64,000 bases of DNA from Lineus longissimus (taxonomy: Eukaryota > Nemertea > Pilidiophora > Heteronemertea > Lineidae): contig NC_088320.1 of assembly GCF_910592395.1 (NCBI RefSeq), positions 2,294,001-2,358,000 of the forward strand, in the 5' to 3' direction. Under the pieces are notes generated by a model. It ran no database searches. It was not told where the DNA came from and saw only the letters and a program-made list of their open reading frames with translations. Each line of letters begins with the position of its first letter. Position 1 is the first letter of the stretch. This document shows positions 38,801-50,900 of the stretch, in pieces. Both the position numbers and the translations under genes were made by a program.

Positions 38801-40386
38801 TTCTGTTCCAGTTCTGAGACCTGTAATAAGGGTTATTTTGTGTTACAGTTGACGCAAAGCATCCTTGGGCCAGCGTGTACATGAGTAACCGCCTCCCCTC
38901 GCCCTATCCTTGCGGTTACACCACAGGCGTACAGAAAGTGGAATGGTACGCCGTAGATCTATTTACATTTTGGACCGTACATAGCGTGGTGTTTACTACA
39001 AGAGGAGGCACGTATGGTAAGTGGTGGACTTGAGGCCTCTAGCGCTTCGGGGGAAGACAGGTTGATGTTTGAGGGCATGATCATGGAGTGATACGAGCCT
39101 GTTACGAAGCAATCATTCTTGTGGACCAGAGTCGTGTAAAAATCAACAGCTCAGTGTATGGAGAAAGCAAAGCAACAACGAAGATTTAGTGATACTAAAA
39201 AAAGGACGTACTGACGATCAGGATTATGGCGCCTTGGCTTTAAAGGCGCAAAGTCGTCAACTAGTTCTCCCCGTCGTAGCTCCCGACACATTCCAAACTA
39301 GCTGTGGGGGGACTTGAAGTTGTTGAAGATAATATGGAAAATACATATTGACCGCAATGGTAATGGACACTGGTGTTTCCTTTCCTAGGCAAGAAGATCA
39401 CATCCGACCTTCATATTCTGACTCTCGACGAGTTTCAACCCGATGACATGAATGACATCTACCCTGGATCATTTACTGGAACGGTAAGTGGGCCCTTCAA
39501 AGTCGACTTGCATCTATTCAAAATATGTGGCTGCCCCTAAACTTCTATCGAGTCCATGGCCACAGTATGTTGTTAGCCAAATAGACCTACTTGATCATCT
39601 GCGTATTTCTTCTTCCACAGGGCACCAAACGGTCAACACCAATAACACACAATACGTGCATCAAACAGACCTTCACCCTGATGGTCGGGGAGGACAGGCA
39701 GATGAACTGCGCTGCGAATGTCACCGGCCGATTCCTGGTTATTGCCAAAACAAACGCCATCAGTAACTCCCTTCAGTTGTGTGATCTGAAGGTCTTTGCA
39801 ACGAAGATACCTATACCACCTGGTGGTGCTACTGGCTCCCCGACGCCACCACCCACAACTACCACCACCGCCCCACCTAAGCCTCAGCCAGAGAAGACTC
39901 AACCACCACCAGAACCAGGTAAACCATAGTGTTGAGGGATGAAGTTCATGTGCTATCGAAATTGGGCAAAGCGTTTTCATCATAATGTTCAGGGTATGGT
40001 AAACCAGCTTCTGTGATGACCAAGTCCTATGCATTAACTACATATGATTAGGTCGTTTTGCCTTGTAGCCCTTCAACTATTGCTTGCTGATGATACTATC
40101 TATGATATGTTTTACAGAATCGGGCAGTGGTAGCCTCGGGGCTATTATCGGGGCGGTCGTTGGCCTCTTGGTCATCGGAGGTGGCGCAGGTGCCGCTGTC
40201 TTCGTCATGAAGAAAAAGCAGCTTGGACCCTTCGCCAACAAGGGAGCAGCCAAGACCATTAATGTGAAGCCCAACAACAGCGGGGACCAGCAATCTATTG
40301 TTGAGAGTGTTGATGACCGGCCCAGGTCGGTGTCGTCAGTGAAGACCATTGTGCCGGGGCAGGACGGCGCCGCTGGAGTCCCGTAG
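32891..40386 (+). CDS. Seven-FTP-module type I transmembrane surface protein, 1,194 aa, 17 exons
   Basis: Exons: 32891-32966, 33229-33441, 33556-33795, 33975-34175, 34450-34686, 35092-35283, 35474-35704, 35880-36092, 36424-36672, 36860-37069, 37210-37446, 37642-37851, 38259-38504, 38849-39016, 39389-39483, 39621-39918, 40118-40386. All junctions are GT-AG, in phase 1 except phase 0 after exon 15, and the sum is 1,195 codons with the stop. The signal peptide is MIKFSLSCWILGYLVFLNVVEA. Seven FTP (SMART fucolectin/tachylectin-4/pentraxin-1) modules follow, at about residues 26-176, 177-322, 323-463, 464-617, 618-766, 767-918 and 919-1066. Each has a central W-x-x-[VIA]-D-L strand (DWWAVDL, EWFAVDL) and most end in a CE[LIV]E.YG strand. 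A Pro/Thr stalk, a Gly-rich TM helix (about 1112-1136) and a 58-aa Lys-started tail complete it. It is probably an adhesion or recognition receptor; its ligand is unknown. Confidence 0.88.
34974..34996. repeat. Intronic palindrome
   Basis: TTCTTACTAAG, one central base, then CTTAGTAAGAA: a near-perfect 23-bp palindrome in the intron between exons 5 and 6 of the + strand seven-FTP gene. Function unknown. Confidence 0.55.
39621..39918 (+). other. Exon 16: end of FTP7 plus Pro/Thr stalk
   Basis: The exon enters in phase 0, unlike every other junction of the gene, and encodes the rest of module 7 (GRFLVIAKTN, LQLCDLKVF). A low-complexity Pro/Thr segment of about 40 residues with a TTTTT run follows and spaces the modules from the membrane. 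It leaves in phase 1. O-glycosylation of this stalk is likely by composition. Confidence 0.8.
40118..40386 (+). other. Exon 17: transmembrane helix and cytoplasmic tail
   Basis: It encodes LGAIIGAVVGLLVIGGGAGA and neighbours, a hydrophobic helix with small-residue GxxxG spacing that suits helix packing. The stop-transfer sequence KKK follows, then a 58-aa tail containing DDRPRSVSSVK. No tyrosine-based immune motif is present in the tail. Confidence 0.85.
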
Positions 40387-40786
40387 ACAGGTGTATCGGA
40401 AAGCGACAACGTAACGAATTTCAAAAGACGGAAGTTTCCGCAGTCCGCACGAGTGATTTAGTTTTTGGTTTTATGTTTGATAAATTATCATTAGGACCAC
40501 ATGAATTGTTTACTTAACTTTTTGATGGACTGCAAAACGCCACGTTAAAGGCTATCATCAAAGAAGTGGATTTGTTTTTGTTTTGCAAAACCGGCCCCAG
40601 GAATGACGTATCAAATGTTGTCCCAGATTATAAACAACGAACATTAACCTAAATTGTGAAATTTTCCGTTCTTTATTTGATATGTTCGGGGCAAATTCGA
40701 ATGGTCACTATCCTGACACATCGATGTCTTGATCTCTCGATGTGTACATTACCCATTCCTTTCGCAATTCAGAATGTCCCTCTGGA

Positions 40787-40792
40787 AATAAA
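40787..40792 (+). promoter_or_regulatory. Poly(A) signal of the + strand seven-FTP gene
   Basis: AATAAA lies 401 bp after the stop codon and is the first canonical hexamer I see in the 3' UTR. Confidence 0.45.
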
Positions 40793-41625
40793 GAGTCCTT
40801 CCCCATTGGTCAACTGAGACCAATGACCTTCAATACCATTCCTCGGTCTGACTTATCCGTACTTTTGGTCCAGAGTTATTTTCGTCTCCACTGGGATCTC
40901 GTAACGTGGGATCGAGTAGGACAGGCGTCTTGTGTACATCGATGAGAGGATGCCGGCGTCAGTCGTGGGAAGGCAGTTGGTCCAAGACCCTGAAGATAAA
41001 ATGAGACATATCGATATGAGAGGGGGTGTATCAGGCAGGGAAGCAACCTGATTCCTGGGAGAGTGTGGTTCAAATTCTATTTCAGCATCGCTGTTTTTTT
41101 TAATTGGGAGAAGACCAGCAGATTAGGAAGAAACTATCCTCTCATTAGGAGACTGACCATAGACCTTCGTACGTTTTATTTCGTCGTTCGTATGGCTGGT
41201 GATACCTCCCTTTGTCGTAATGATACAGAACAGCACGCGTTACTGAAGCTCGGTCGTTTTGTGCCCGAGTGTTGGCCTGAAGTTCAGGAAGATCAGGCCG
41301 AAGTGTTGCAATAGATATCTGTATTACACCACCACGCTGGTCAGGCACATATTTCGGATGGTTCGTGGCAATGAAACAAATGTCACTTATCACTCGATTC
41401 TCACTAGCATTCGGTGGGCGGAGGGCGTTCCGCTCTATTGGTTAAGCCGAGTGGTGCATGTAATGGTGGATACCTGAACCGAAAAACCCCAACGGCCATT
41501 CGCTGTAGCAGACACTTGAATCAACTTTAGTTAAAAACCTCCTCACTACTTTTGTTCTTCTTGCGCACTGAGGTGGGGTTCAAAAAGTAAAAAGTAACAC
41601 GTTCAGTTTTCAAACACAAGGATCT
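40793..41625. other. Spacer between the two convergent seven-FTP genes
   Basis: No exon is recognised. The 1.45 kb between the two stop codons holds both 3' UTRs. Short frames here have no family signature. Confidence 0.45.
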
Positions 41626-41629
41626 GTTA

Positions 41630-41635
41630 TTTAAT
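41630..41635 (-). promoter_or_regulatory. Variant poly(A) signal of the - strand seven-FTP gene
   Basis: ATTAAA on the minus strand, 203 bp after the stop at 41838. A canonical AATAAA on the same strand occurs farther out, near 41172-41178, as an alternative. Confidence 0.35.
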
Positions 41636-41837
41636 AAGGAAAATTTGGTGAGGAAAACCAAACGTACATGTAGTTACATGGTGATTGAGTCCCTGTTATT
41701 GAAATAGTGCAACAGAACAAAAGTACACGAAGTCACAGATCAATCCTGGTACACATTTGGCAAGCTATCATTCCAGTCCATTATGAAAACCTTTCAACAC
41801 TCCGGGCATCAAGGGAAGAGTCAGAACTGACGTTCTG

Positions 41838-41941
41838 TCAGAGAGCACAGCCAAACCCGAGAGCGACGACAAGGAAAATGAAGATAGCCACACTGTTGCT
41901 GCTTGTCCCAGATGCCTGCCCACTCCTTTGGCCACCCGGCG
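41838..41941 (-). other. Exon 18: GPI-anchor-type C-terminus
   Basis: The last 34 residues have small polar residues (SGQASGTSSNS) as a candidate cleavage site. They are followed by VAIFIFLVVALGFGCAL, which runs to the stop with no charged tail. That layout is typical of GPI-attachment signals. A short single-pass anchor without a tail is the alternative. Confidence 0.65.
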
Positions 41942-44900
41942 CTGAAATGAAATGATCAAAGTTCCAGAATTTAAAAAATGAAATTTGTTCGAACTTCTGC
42001 CGATCGCGTACTGCCCCACTCACAAACATGCCGTACATTGTCAGTTCGATCACCAAAAGCCTCAATTTCAAAAGAATAGTTATCATCATTCTTAGACTAA
42101 GATGACTGCGTTTTCTTAAAGGAGAAATATGTTGACAAAGAGTTCAAGAGATAACTATGTTAAGGCTTCTCTATCTTTCGTGCCATACTCACTGGTGTCC
42201 GGGGGTTTGACAGTAGTCGTTGTTGTCGTTGCTGGTTTTGAAATCGTTGTTGTCGAAGAGGTCGTCGTGGTGCTCGTCGTTGTAGGTGGCGGCACTGTTC
42301 CATAAGCTTCAAACTCGCATAGAATCAATGGTTTTCCCTTTGTCTTATCCTTCACCACTATAATATGCCTGAAAGAAACACACCAACACATGTCGGAATT
42401 TTGTTATAGCAAACCCCGTGATACCTTTGTTTGATGCTGCATTGTATATTTACATTTGAATTCGGTAAAAGATATCCGAGGCCAGCGCAGACTGTTAGGA
42501 AAAGGGGCATCACGTGTCTTCATGACGTCATACTACATTGGATTGTCCGTGAAGTCTCCCTGATCAGCCAGCGTGACGTCAGCGCATTTCCGAACTGAGT
42601 TCAGTACGATGATAAATCATGTATTACCTTCCGATAACGCCACTCTTACAATCTAGCTCTCTAATTTCGCCTAGTTTTGCAGTGAAAGTCATAACACCGC
42701 AGGCTGAAAACGTGGTCACAGGGACGTATGGCGTGGTCGTAGGGGCAGCCGTGGTCGTTGTAGATGCAGCCGCGGTAGAAGCGGTCGAAGCAGCAGTAGA
42801 ATCAGTGGAACCGGCAGTGGTTGGCCCCGCCGTAGTTGCAGCGGAGACTGCTCCGTATACGTAGTTACTTGCGACAAATGCACCAGGGAACTTGACGTTC
42901 AGGTCCCTTGGCTCGAAGTCGTCGTAGGCCACTAGGATTGTAAGGTTGTTGTAGGCGGTATCTGCAGGACAACACAACGTAATGAATCATAGATAATGCA
43001 GTGTTGATTAACTACACACGGATTCCATGCATTCCAATAGTAACCTGCCATTCAGACTCAAATTACCGTTTCGATGATCATGGTATTTCATTTCTTACCT
43101 GGTAGGTTGCTAGAGTTTACATGACGTTTTGACATCAACTTCAGTAGCAAGGAAAATGATGGAAAAAAACGAAAGCGGCATGTGAACATACACCTACCCG
43201 CCACGACAACAACCCTCTCCACCATATAGGTATCATTCAGAGCCACGCTCCACCACTCGAAATCCTGATTCCCAGAAGTCTTCGCACACGCTCCGCCTGC
43301 AATGTCAGGCTTCAGGTTACCATCCACGGCCGTGGCGGCAGTTCGAGCCGTTTTGGAAACCTCCGAGCTTTGGGTGGCGTTCTTGTTAAGTGCGAGGTTT
43401 TGGTTACCGCTGACAGTAACCGCCTTCCCATAAACCTCCACCTCACATACCACCAGTGGTGCTGTCTTTGCCTTTGTTTTGATCACGATGAAATACCTCC
43501 CCCTGACAAACCTCCCACAAGGGAAGTTCATGACATGACCCTTGCCCATTGGGTGTGTCCGCTCCGCGCACTGATAATAGGCACCCTTCTTCACATCGTC
43601 GATGTGAAGGTCACGGGTCGTTATGAGTTCGATGTCTCCAAGTTGTGCTTTGTCTAAAAGTAGAAAGTCAGTGGTAACTGAACACGAAATGTGTGCGAGA
43701 TAACTAGTACCAATTTTTGCTACTACGGATTATATGTAGAAACGCACGTGTCTCATCGCTGTTCTTGTCGTTTGTATAAAAAGAGGTTTCGTGGCGTCTA
43801 CGAGAAACATGACCGAAACATTTACATCTGCAAGTATATCCCGTAACCACAACGACGACGAAACAGTAGCACATGTCAACCAGTATTCCCGACTACTCCG
43901 GATCAAGCTTCGACCGGATAAACATGGAAGAGCCTCGAAGAATTACAAATTCTCCCAGTCCTGCCGTTGTGTCAGATGCGTCCTAACTTTGATCAACTAA
44001 AAACACTTTCAGCAACCTACCACAACAAGAGTGTCTGTTTACTATAGCCGCTCCGGACACTTCATATGTTTGCCCAAGGTCGACAGCCAACCATTCTGTG
44101 TCAAGAGCCCCAGAGGTCTTGGCGCATACAAATACATCGTTGGGGTGGGTCCGTCCATCTGTCGCACGAGCACCATTTCCCTTGTCGGACAGGGTGACCG
44201 CCTTTCCAACCGCTACGTTGTTGTGTCCAGCTGAAGATGAATGTAAAGCAACGTATACAAGCATTTGGTCACAATTCTACTCTACCAAGAACACCCTTAC
44301 TTAGATAGCAAATATTAATGATGTCGTCAGGATCCAATGGCAATACAAGAGTGGACCATCCTACTTTAACTTCGATTCTGAGGCGTATTTTAAATCAGGG
44401 TGGAGGTAATTTTTGCGATTTTCAAGAACAACTCAAAGGTCGTCGCGCCGAGTTGAGAGAGCATGTAAAGTAACGATGGGCGAAGTTAAGACATTTCGGG
44501 TCAAGATGAACGAGCGTAGTGATACCTTGCAAAAGAGTCCCAAACACCTCAACCTCGCACAAGACCAAAGGCGATTTAGCTTTATTGTCCTTCCAAAATA
44601 CCACGTATCTGCCACTTGCTTCACCCTGGCACCGGAGGTTATTGGATCCTATGTCGAGCTCCTCCTTCTGGCTGTGGCAGATGTAGGAGTTGTGTGGCGA
44701 ATTCTGGAAGGTATCCAAGTCGAATGTGTCGGCGGTGTGCACGTCGAAGTCTTGGAGTCCAGTGCCTGTATGCCAAATAGAAATATGCGTGCTACAAACT
44801 GCGCATTTTGATGTTGACAAATGTGGGGACAGCCTTTGAAGGTTTTAATGGTTCGTGTGGCACGTTAGGTGATGAGAATATAACCCCGGGGAAAGTTGTA

Positions 44901-47900
44901 GCCACGCCATTGTTCGCCGACGCAGTCGAGAATACAACACGATGTAAGGACGAGCTCCCACCCCACCCCAGCCCCAATTTCACTATACACATGTAGATAT
45001 GAGTGCCTACATAATTCCAGTCGTTTAGCTGTGTTCCCCAAGTCAATGAGACTAGATAACTAGGAACTCCGTCACCACTTATCATACAGGGACCAGCCAT
45101 CTATTTGAGTAAAACAAAACTTCCAAATGTGAATGTCGTTTTTACCTGTTTTATCTATTTTGCTGTGTACAACGACCTCCCACACTCTGTACCTCGCCAA
45201 TAAGTCGATGCTCAACCACTCCTCTGTATTCCACCCACAGGTGGCGCTGCAGGCCTTGCCCGCCATATTACCGTCAGTCTGTCCGTCTGTTGCCCTGTAC
45301 GCGGGGTTTTTAACATCTTCTGGTGAGCTCTTTGCCGGTTTTCCCATGGCTACGTTAACTGAAGAAAGAGGAACATCTAGAACTCCCCGATCAGATTTTG
45401 TAATAACTGACATCCCGATGTTGTTAATATGCTTGAAAATTAGTATGTGTCAGGCTAATAGGTTGATGAATCCGGAGCAAAGGGCGGTACTCCAAGGTCC
45501 TTCTGAGTCATCAAGTACGTAAACACGTGGCGTAGTATGCACAAATGTACGATTTAGTGAGTGCACAACAAGACCTTGACGGCATGTCGGAACAAGAAAA
45601 AACTCGAGATAGTAGTTCTAGAATCGTTTGGTCACTTTCTTTGAATGGGACAACGAAGCATTAAATGTATGGTCTTGTCGTGTCGTGTCTTGACCACCGA
45701 TAGGTCCCACATGCCAAGTTCAAGGGTGGTCAACCCTGAGTTCACCTACCGAGATAATTCACATCGTAGACAAACATTTCACAAATGGTCAGCTGATAAC
45801 TTGACGGAGCCTTTATCACGACGTATCTTCCCGACATCTGTCTCTGGCAGTGGAACGAGAAAACCACACCTCCCATCAGCGATATCGGCTCATCGTAGCA
45901 AGTCTCATATTTGTTGGCGTGAAAGTTGGTCGTGTCGAACTTGTCCGTTACCAGGACGGCGAAGTCACGGAGGCAGTTGGCTGTGATGGATCGAAAACAA
46001 AATGCTATACAGTTGTTTTAAAGGCAAACTGACTCATGCGGCGACAGAAAAACGTGGCCAAACGACTTAGTGTTATGAGATGGAGTTGGAAGTGGTTGCA
46101 TTTAATGAAGAAGCACCCATGTTCTCAAGTTGTAAGAAATCTTTTTAAAGTACCCTTTTTCATTTTCTCGGGGATCTACCCCCTATCTGGAACTCAAATG
46201 ACCACCTGGAACGCGCACGCAGCCCTTAATGTATCTTACTGGATGGGAACGCTCACTTACTCCCACAGTTGTCGCTATTAACGATCTTCATATTGTAAAG
46301 CTTTCTAGTAGCTCCCAGGTCCGTGGCCCACCAATTTGGTCTGTTCGGATCATCCATCTGGATAGAGAGAGTCTGCGAGCAGGAGCCATCTGCTAGGTTC
46401 GGCAGAGCCAAGCCATCATTGGTCAGGTCGGCCTTGTAATCCCAATACGTTGTCGATTGGTACGCCGTTTTGCCCAAGGCCAAGTTGCCTGTCGAAAATA
46501 TCAACAGTAAGAAATATTTCAATTTTAAGACCAAGCATATCTGAGGTGAAGCCTGCAATCGATGCTTGTGCGCCTTCACCTGCCTAATATACGCCCATTG
46601 CAATCGATCGGAGCCTGCGGATGACATTTAAACAAACGTTGAAGAAATCGGCCGCCGAGTTTTCGCACAGCGGCTCAAGGGACTTTTACTTCTGAAAAAT
46701 CCTACAGGGCTGTTGCACGGACTATGGACGATCCAAGAGTCCAGACTTAACGATAATTAACAAAATTATACATGTTACTCACCATCGAAGATATCCCCGT
46801 ATACCTCGACTTCACATAGAGTCAGCGCCGCGCTGCCCGAGTTGTGTTTCACGACAGACACCGCGTCACCAACCAGAGGCTTAGCGCAGCGGATCGGGTA
46901 CACGTAGCCAGCTTTTAACTTATTGGTCTGTTTGTGGCACAGCTGGTTCACAGTACCAGCTTTGACGTAGACAGAAAAATTGTCCTGGTCGGTTTCTGAA
47001 AATTACAAAAAATGAAGACATCCTAAACCACATATAATAGAATTCTTTATTGTTCTAAAAACGCTAGCAAACTTACTATGTGACATTTTGTGACAGAAGT
47101 GGGTAACTCACGGAAATAGATTGTTACTGTGTTGACAATGTAGTCATCGAGCAAGTCCACCGCCCACCATTCATTATTTGCCTTCTTTGGCGATGCAAAG
47201 CACACGGATGTTCCAGATTTATGGCTTCCGTCGACAGCTATTTCTTTTCTAAGACCACCGCCCACTGTCGTCGTTGGCTTATTTAGCGCAACATTTTCTG
47301 GAAAGGATATTTAAAACAATTTTTAGATATAATTATCTAAGCATGTTTGCATGCTTGAGGCTCACTCAAGACTCAATCAGAGAATAGTTACGGTAATATG
47401 CGAAGAAGACGACACGGCTTGGCAATGTCGACAGAGTTATATGTGGGATTTTGGCTACTCAAAATGACACATCATTGTTGTTATCAAGTATGCACACTAT
47501 ATTTCTGTATTCCGGTAATCTTGTGCCAAAATGTGGGAGAGGAACAAGCGTACATCTAGTCTCTTCCGGTTTCAGGGGCAAATGGAGCTCGCCCTCTCAT
47601 TGGCTGATTGCTTACCATGGGGAACATCACCGTAAACCTCGACCTCGCACAATGTCAGCGGGACTATAGTAGTTGCGGCCGCGTTGTCCTTCTGAATCAC
47701 CACGTAACGGCCTATCGCCCGGTCCTGGCAGAACACAGTATACGCGGTCTTCGCCGTCAGCGCCTTGGTCACAGTGAGGCATATGACAAAATCAGAATCC
47801 AGCATGCCCTTCTGGAATTTCTTTTGCACCGCAATCTTCAACTTATTCATAGCAAGTGTTTCTGAAATGTGTATTATGTCATTTTAGTTTCATCAGGAGA

Positions 47901-50900
47901 ATATCACTATACGCCATTTCGCAAAAAGGAGGCACTGTACGAAGCAAAGACAAAGAGAGCGAACCATCATTAAACAGATGATTGGTCAATCAGGATTACG
48001 GTGGCATTGGGTATGCATTTCTGTTTTCCTCGACCAACAGTATGAACGGCGTATCCCTTTAAGGGGACGTGACGTCATGATACTTACTGGCCACATCGGC
48101 AGTTCCGATGTGCATATACCTGACATGGTACATCTGTTGTAGATCAACTGCCCACCACTCCAGCCGGTTAATCTGCTTGTTGTCGTTGACGGCACAACCA
48201 GGGGTTAGGGTGGTCGAGTACCTTTAAAGGAGGAGTTATATCTTACGATCGATTCGTATACATGTATATGTTCAGGTTATATTTGTATATCACAAAAAGG
48301 TTAAGCGCTCAAAACGCATATTTGAAAAATTCTATCAATCTCATTGAAAATCGCATTGCAAAAATTTCAAAACAAAAACCAAAATGGCCTAGATCGTTCA
48401 AGATGGCCGCTTGTAGATGGCCGTGATGACCATGTTTTTATGAATGAGACTAATCCTCTTCTCTTCTGCACCCACACTTGTGAGCGTTTGGGAAAAATCG
48501 GGAAAACTGGAGAGAGAAAAACCGTAATTGGCGAAAATGATATAATGGATGTATAAAACTAATGCGCGAATCGCAAAATAAAGAAGCACGATAAAGGCTT
48601 ATAGATTGAGCATAGTGGTCGGCAGTTGCTTACCTCCAATATCCATCCACTGCGTAAGAGGCTGGTTTGGTAGACGTGTGACTGAAGCTGGCTGGTTTAT
48701 CAAGGGAAAGATTCTCTGAAATTACAGATTTTCCGATAAGCTTGGGATAAATAAGCAACTTTGTCCCCTGTAATAGCTTGGCTATTACAGGCAATGAAAA
48801 TCTCCACCCTAACATCAAAATCTCAGTGGTTCAACGGTTAGAATGTTGGACTTTCGATCTGGTGGTCACGGGTTCGACTCTCCGTGTATCCATAACATTT
48901 TTGTCTCTTCGTTTACTTTTTTATTCATTCATATACATATAGTATTATGTATTATTCGGATTGGTCAGACTTCTCAGCCGTTCAGGACTGCGTCATGCGA
49001 TCAACTTTAGGTTGGGTGCTAACTTGACCATACATGTAACTATGAAATTGCGGACAGGTATAGCTAGCATCTGGAATTTCGATTTGCGAAAACTCCCTAT
49101 TGATACAGATGTTCCAGCGCCCGAATTGGGCATAAACTTACCAAAGGTGTTCTTATCATAAACCTCCAACTCGCACACCTGAAGATAATCATTGCCTGGG
49201 TACTTTAAGACGACGATATACCGGCCTTTCACGTTCCGGGGACACTTGTACTGGGTGACTACGCCGTCTTTCAGTTTCTCCGCCTGGTAGATGCAGCGTG
49301 TTTGGTTCCCCTTGCGGGTGTCGTGAGCAAAGAACATGTCTGTCGCCAGTATCCAGAAGTCTTTTCCGCGATACGCTATAAAAAACACCTTAAATTGTAA
49401 CTAAGTGGGGACTCATTTCAAAATTGCGGGATTTTGTGTAGTTGATTGTGTGCAGTACAAGACACAGCGGCTTTGCAATAAGGTCATCACGTGATCTGCA
49501 AGCGGCCATCTTGAACAATCTCGGCCATTTTGATTTTCGTATGAAATTTTGTAGTGTTTGATTGAATTTCCAATAAATTTGATAGATTTTTTCAAAATGG
49601 ATTGGAGCACTTTTTTGAAATAAACTCTTCTAAAACAAACAGTCCTATTTGTGATATAAAAAAATGTTCTTACCATATCCGAGTCGGTTGGTATGTATGA
49701 TTCTGTCAATATCATACGTAGCTCCAAGATCTACGTAAAAGAAGTTGTCTGATCCCCAATTGGCCCCACCGAGGGCACACGACTTGTACGTAGTTAATCC
49801 CTCTCTATACCCATCCACTGCTGTCTTAGGACCACTGTCCTTAGTATATAACTTGTAGGCTCCGGCTGCTTTGTGGTACGCAAGGTTTACTGAAAGAGAT
49901 AAGATACTAACAAAATATTTCAACACTTTTCGATATCTCGGTAATAATAATATGTAATAGCTTTCACACTTGTACTGCGCTTTCCTGTGGTACATGTACC
50001 TTTAACCTTGCTCAAAGCGCTTTTTGGGAATGAGTGTTACCCCGGTCTCAACAGAAATCCATCCCATAATATCAATGCAGGGCCATGAAGCGCTCATTTC
50101 TATAGTATGGGAACCAAGAAGTGACTCGGCCTGCTGTCGTACCCGCAACCTCTCGATCATGAGGCCGACGCTCTTCCACTTACCGTTTTTTGCTTCGGGT
50201 GACTGGATGTTGTAGGAAACAGCCGACCAGGCTGAAAGCGGGACAAGCTCGTGAAATTGTGATTATAATTAAAATTGATACTGATGATATGATAATACTG
50301 CAATGTGATTAATTATTAATTGTTTATTTTAACATTAAGCGTTAAAAGTCTTTACATAAAGGTTCACATTTAACGGTTTGTACATTATAGTGTTGTCACA
50401 AGGCCATTCTTTCACGTCTGGCACTTAAATATATTTGCCATCTTGCTGCAGACTACTTACCAATCTTGTAAAATGTATCCTGACCTGCACTAGTATATGG
50501 CGTGGTGCATGCCCTGTACTGGAGGAAGCAATAAGTATCGTAACTCCTGTAGGTGAACACAAGGCACTTTGCAGTCCTGAGGCATTCTGCAGCGCACGTG
50601 GCCAAGGTCGTTTTATAATAACGATAATAATACCCGCTACAGTAACCATATCGCCATTCGAACCCTTCGATATCTGTAAAGGAATAGCATCAAAGTTTAA
50701 TTGTTTGAACGGTCAATGTTTTGATACTCATGATAATCATTATATAGCAGCTATTTTATCACAATCAATAGAAAATGGACATTGATTAGGAAATTTATCC
50801 ATATACACCAAGGATTTCGTCAGTATCATAGTGTATGGATGAAACATTCTATCCGAGGTAAATATCACAGTACTGACTGATTGTGATAAAATAATGATAC

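Noticed and set aside
39633..40424. Minus-strand frames of 115-133 codons
   Set aside because: Shadows of exons 16-17 of the + strand seven-FTP gene, whose splice phases and motifs fit perfectly.
44413..44811. 132-codon + strand frame
   Set aside because: Antisense shadow of exon 13 of the - strand seven-FTP gene.
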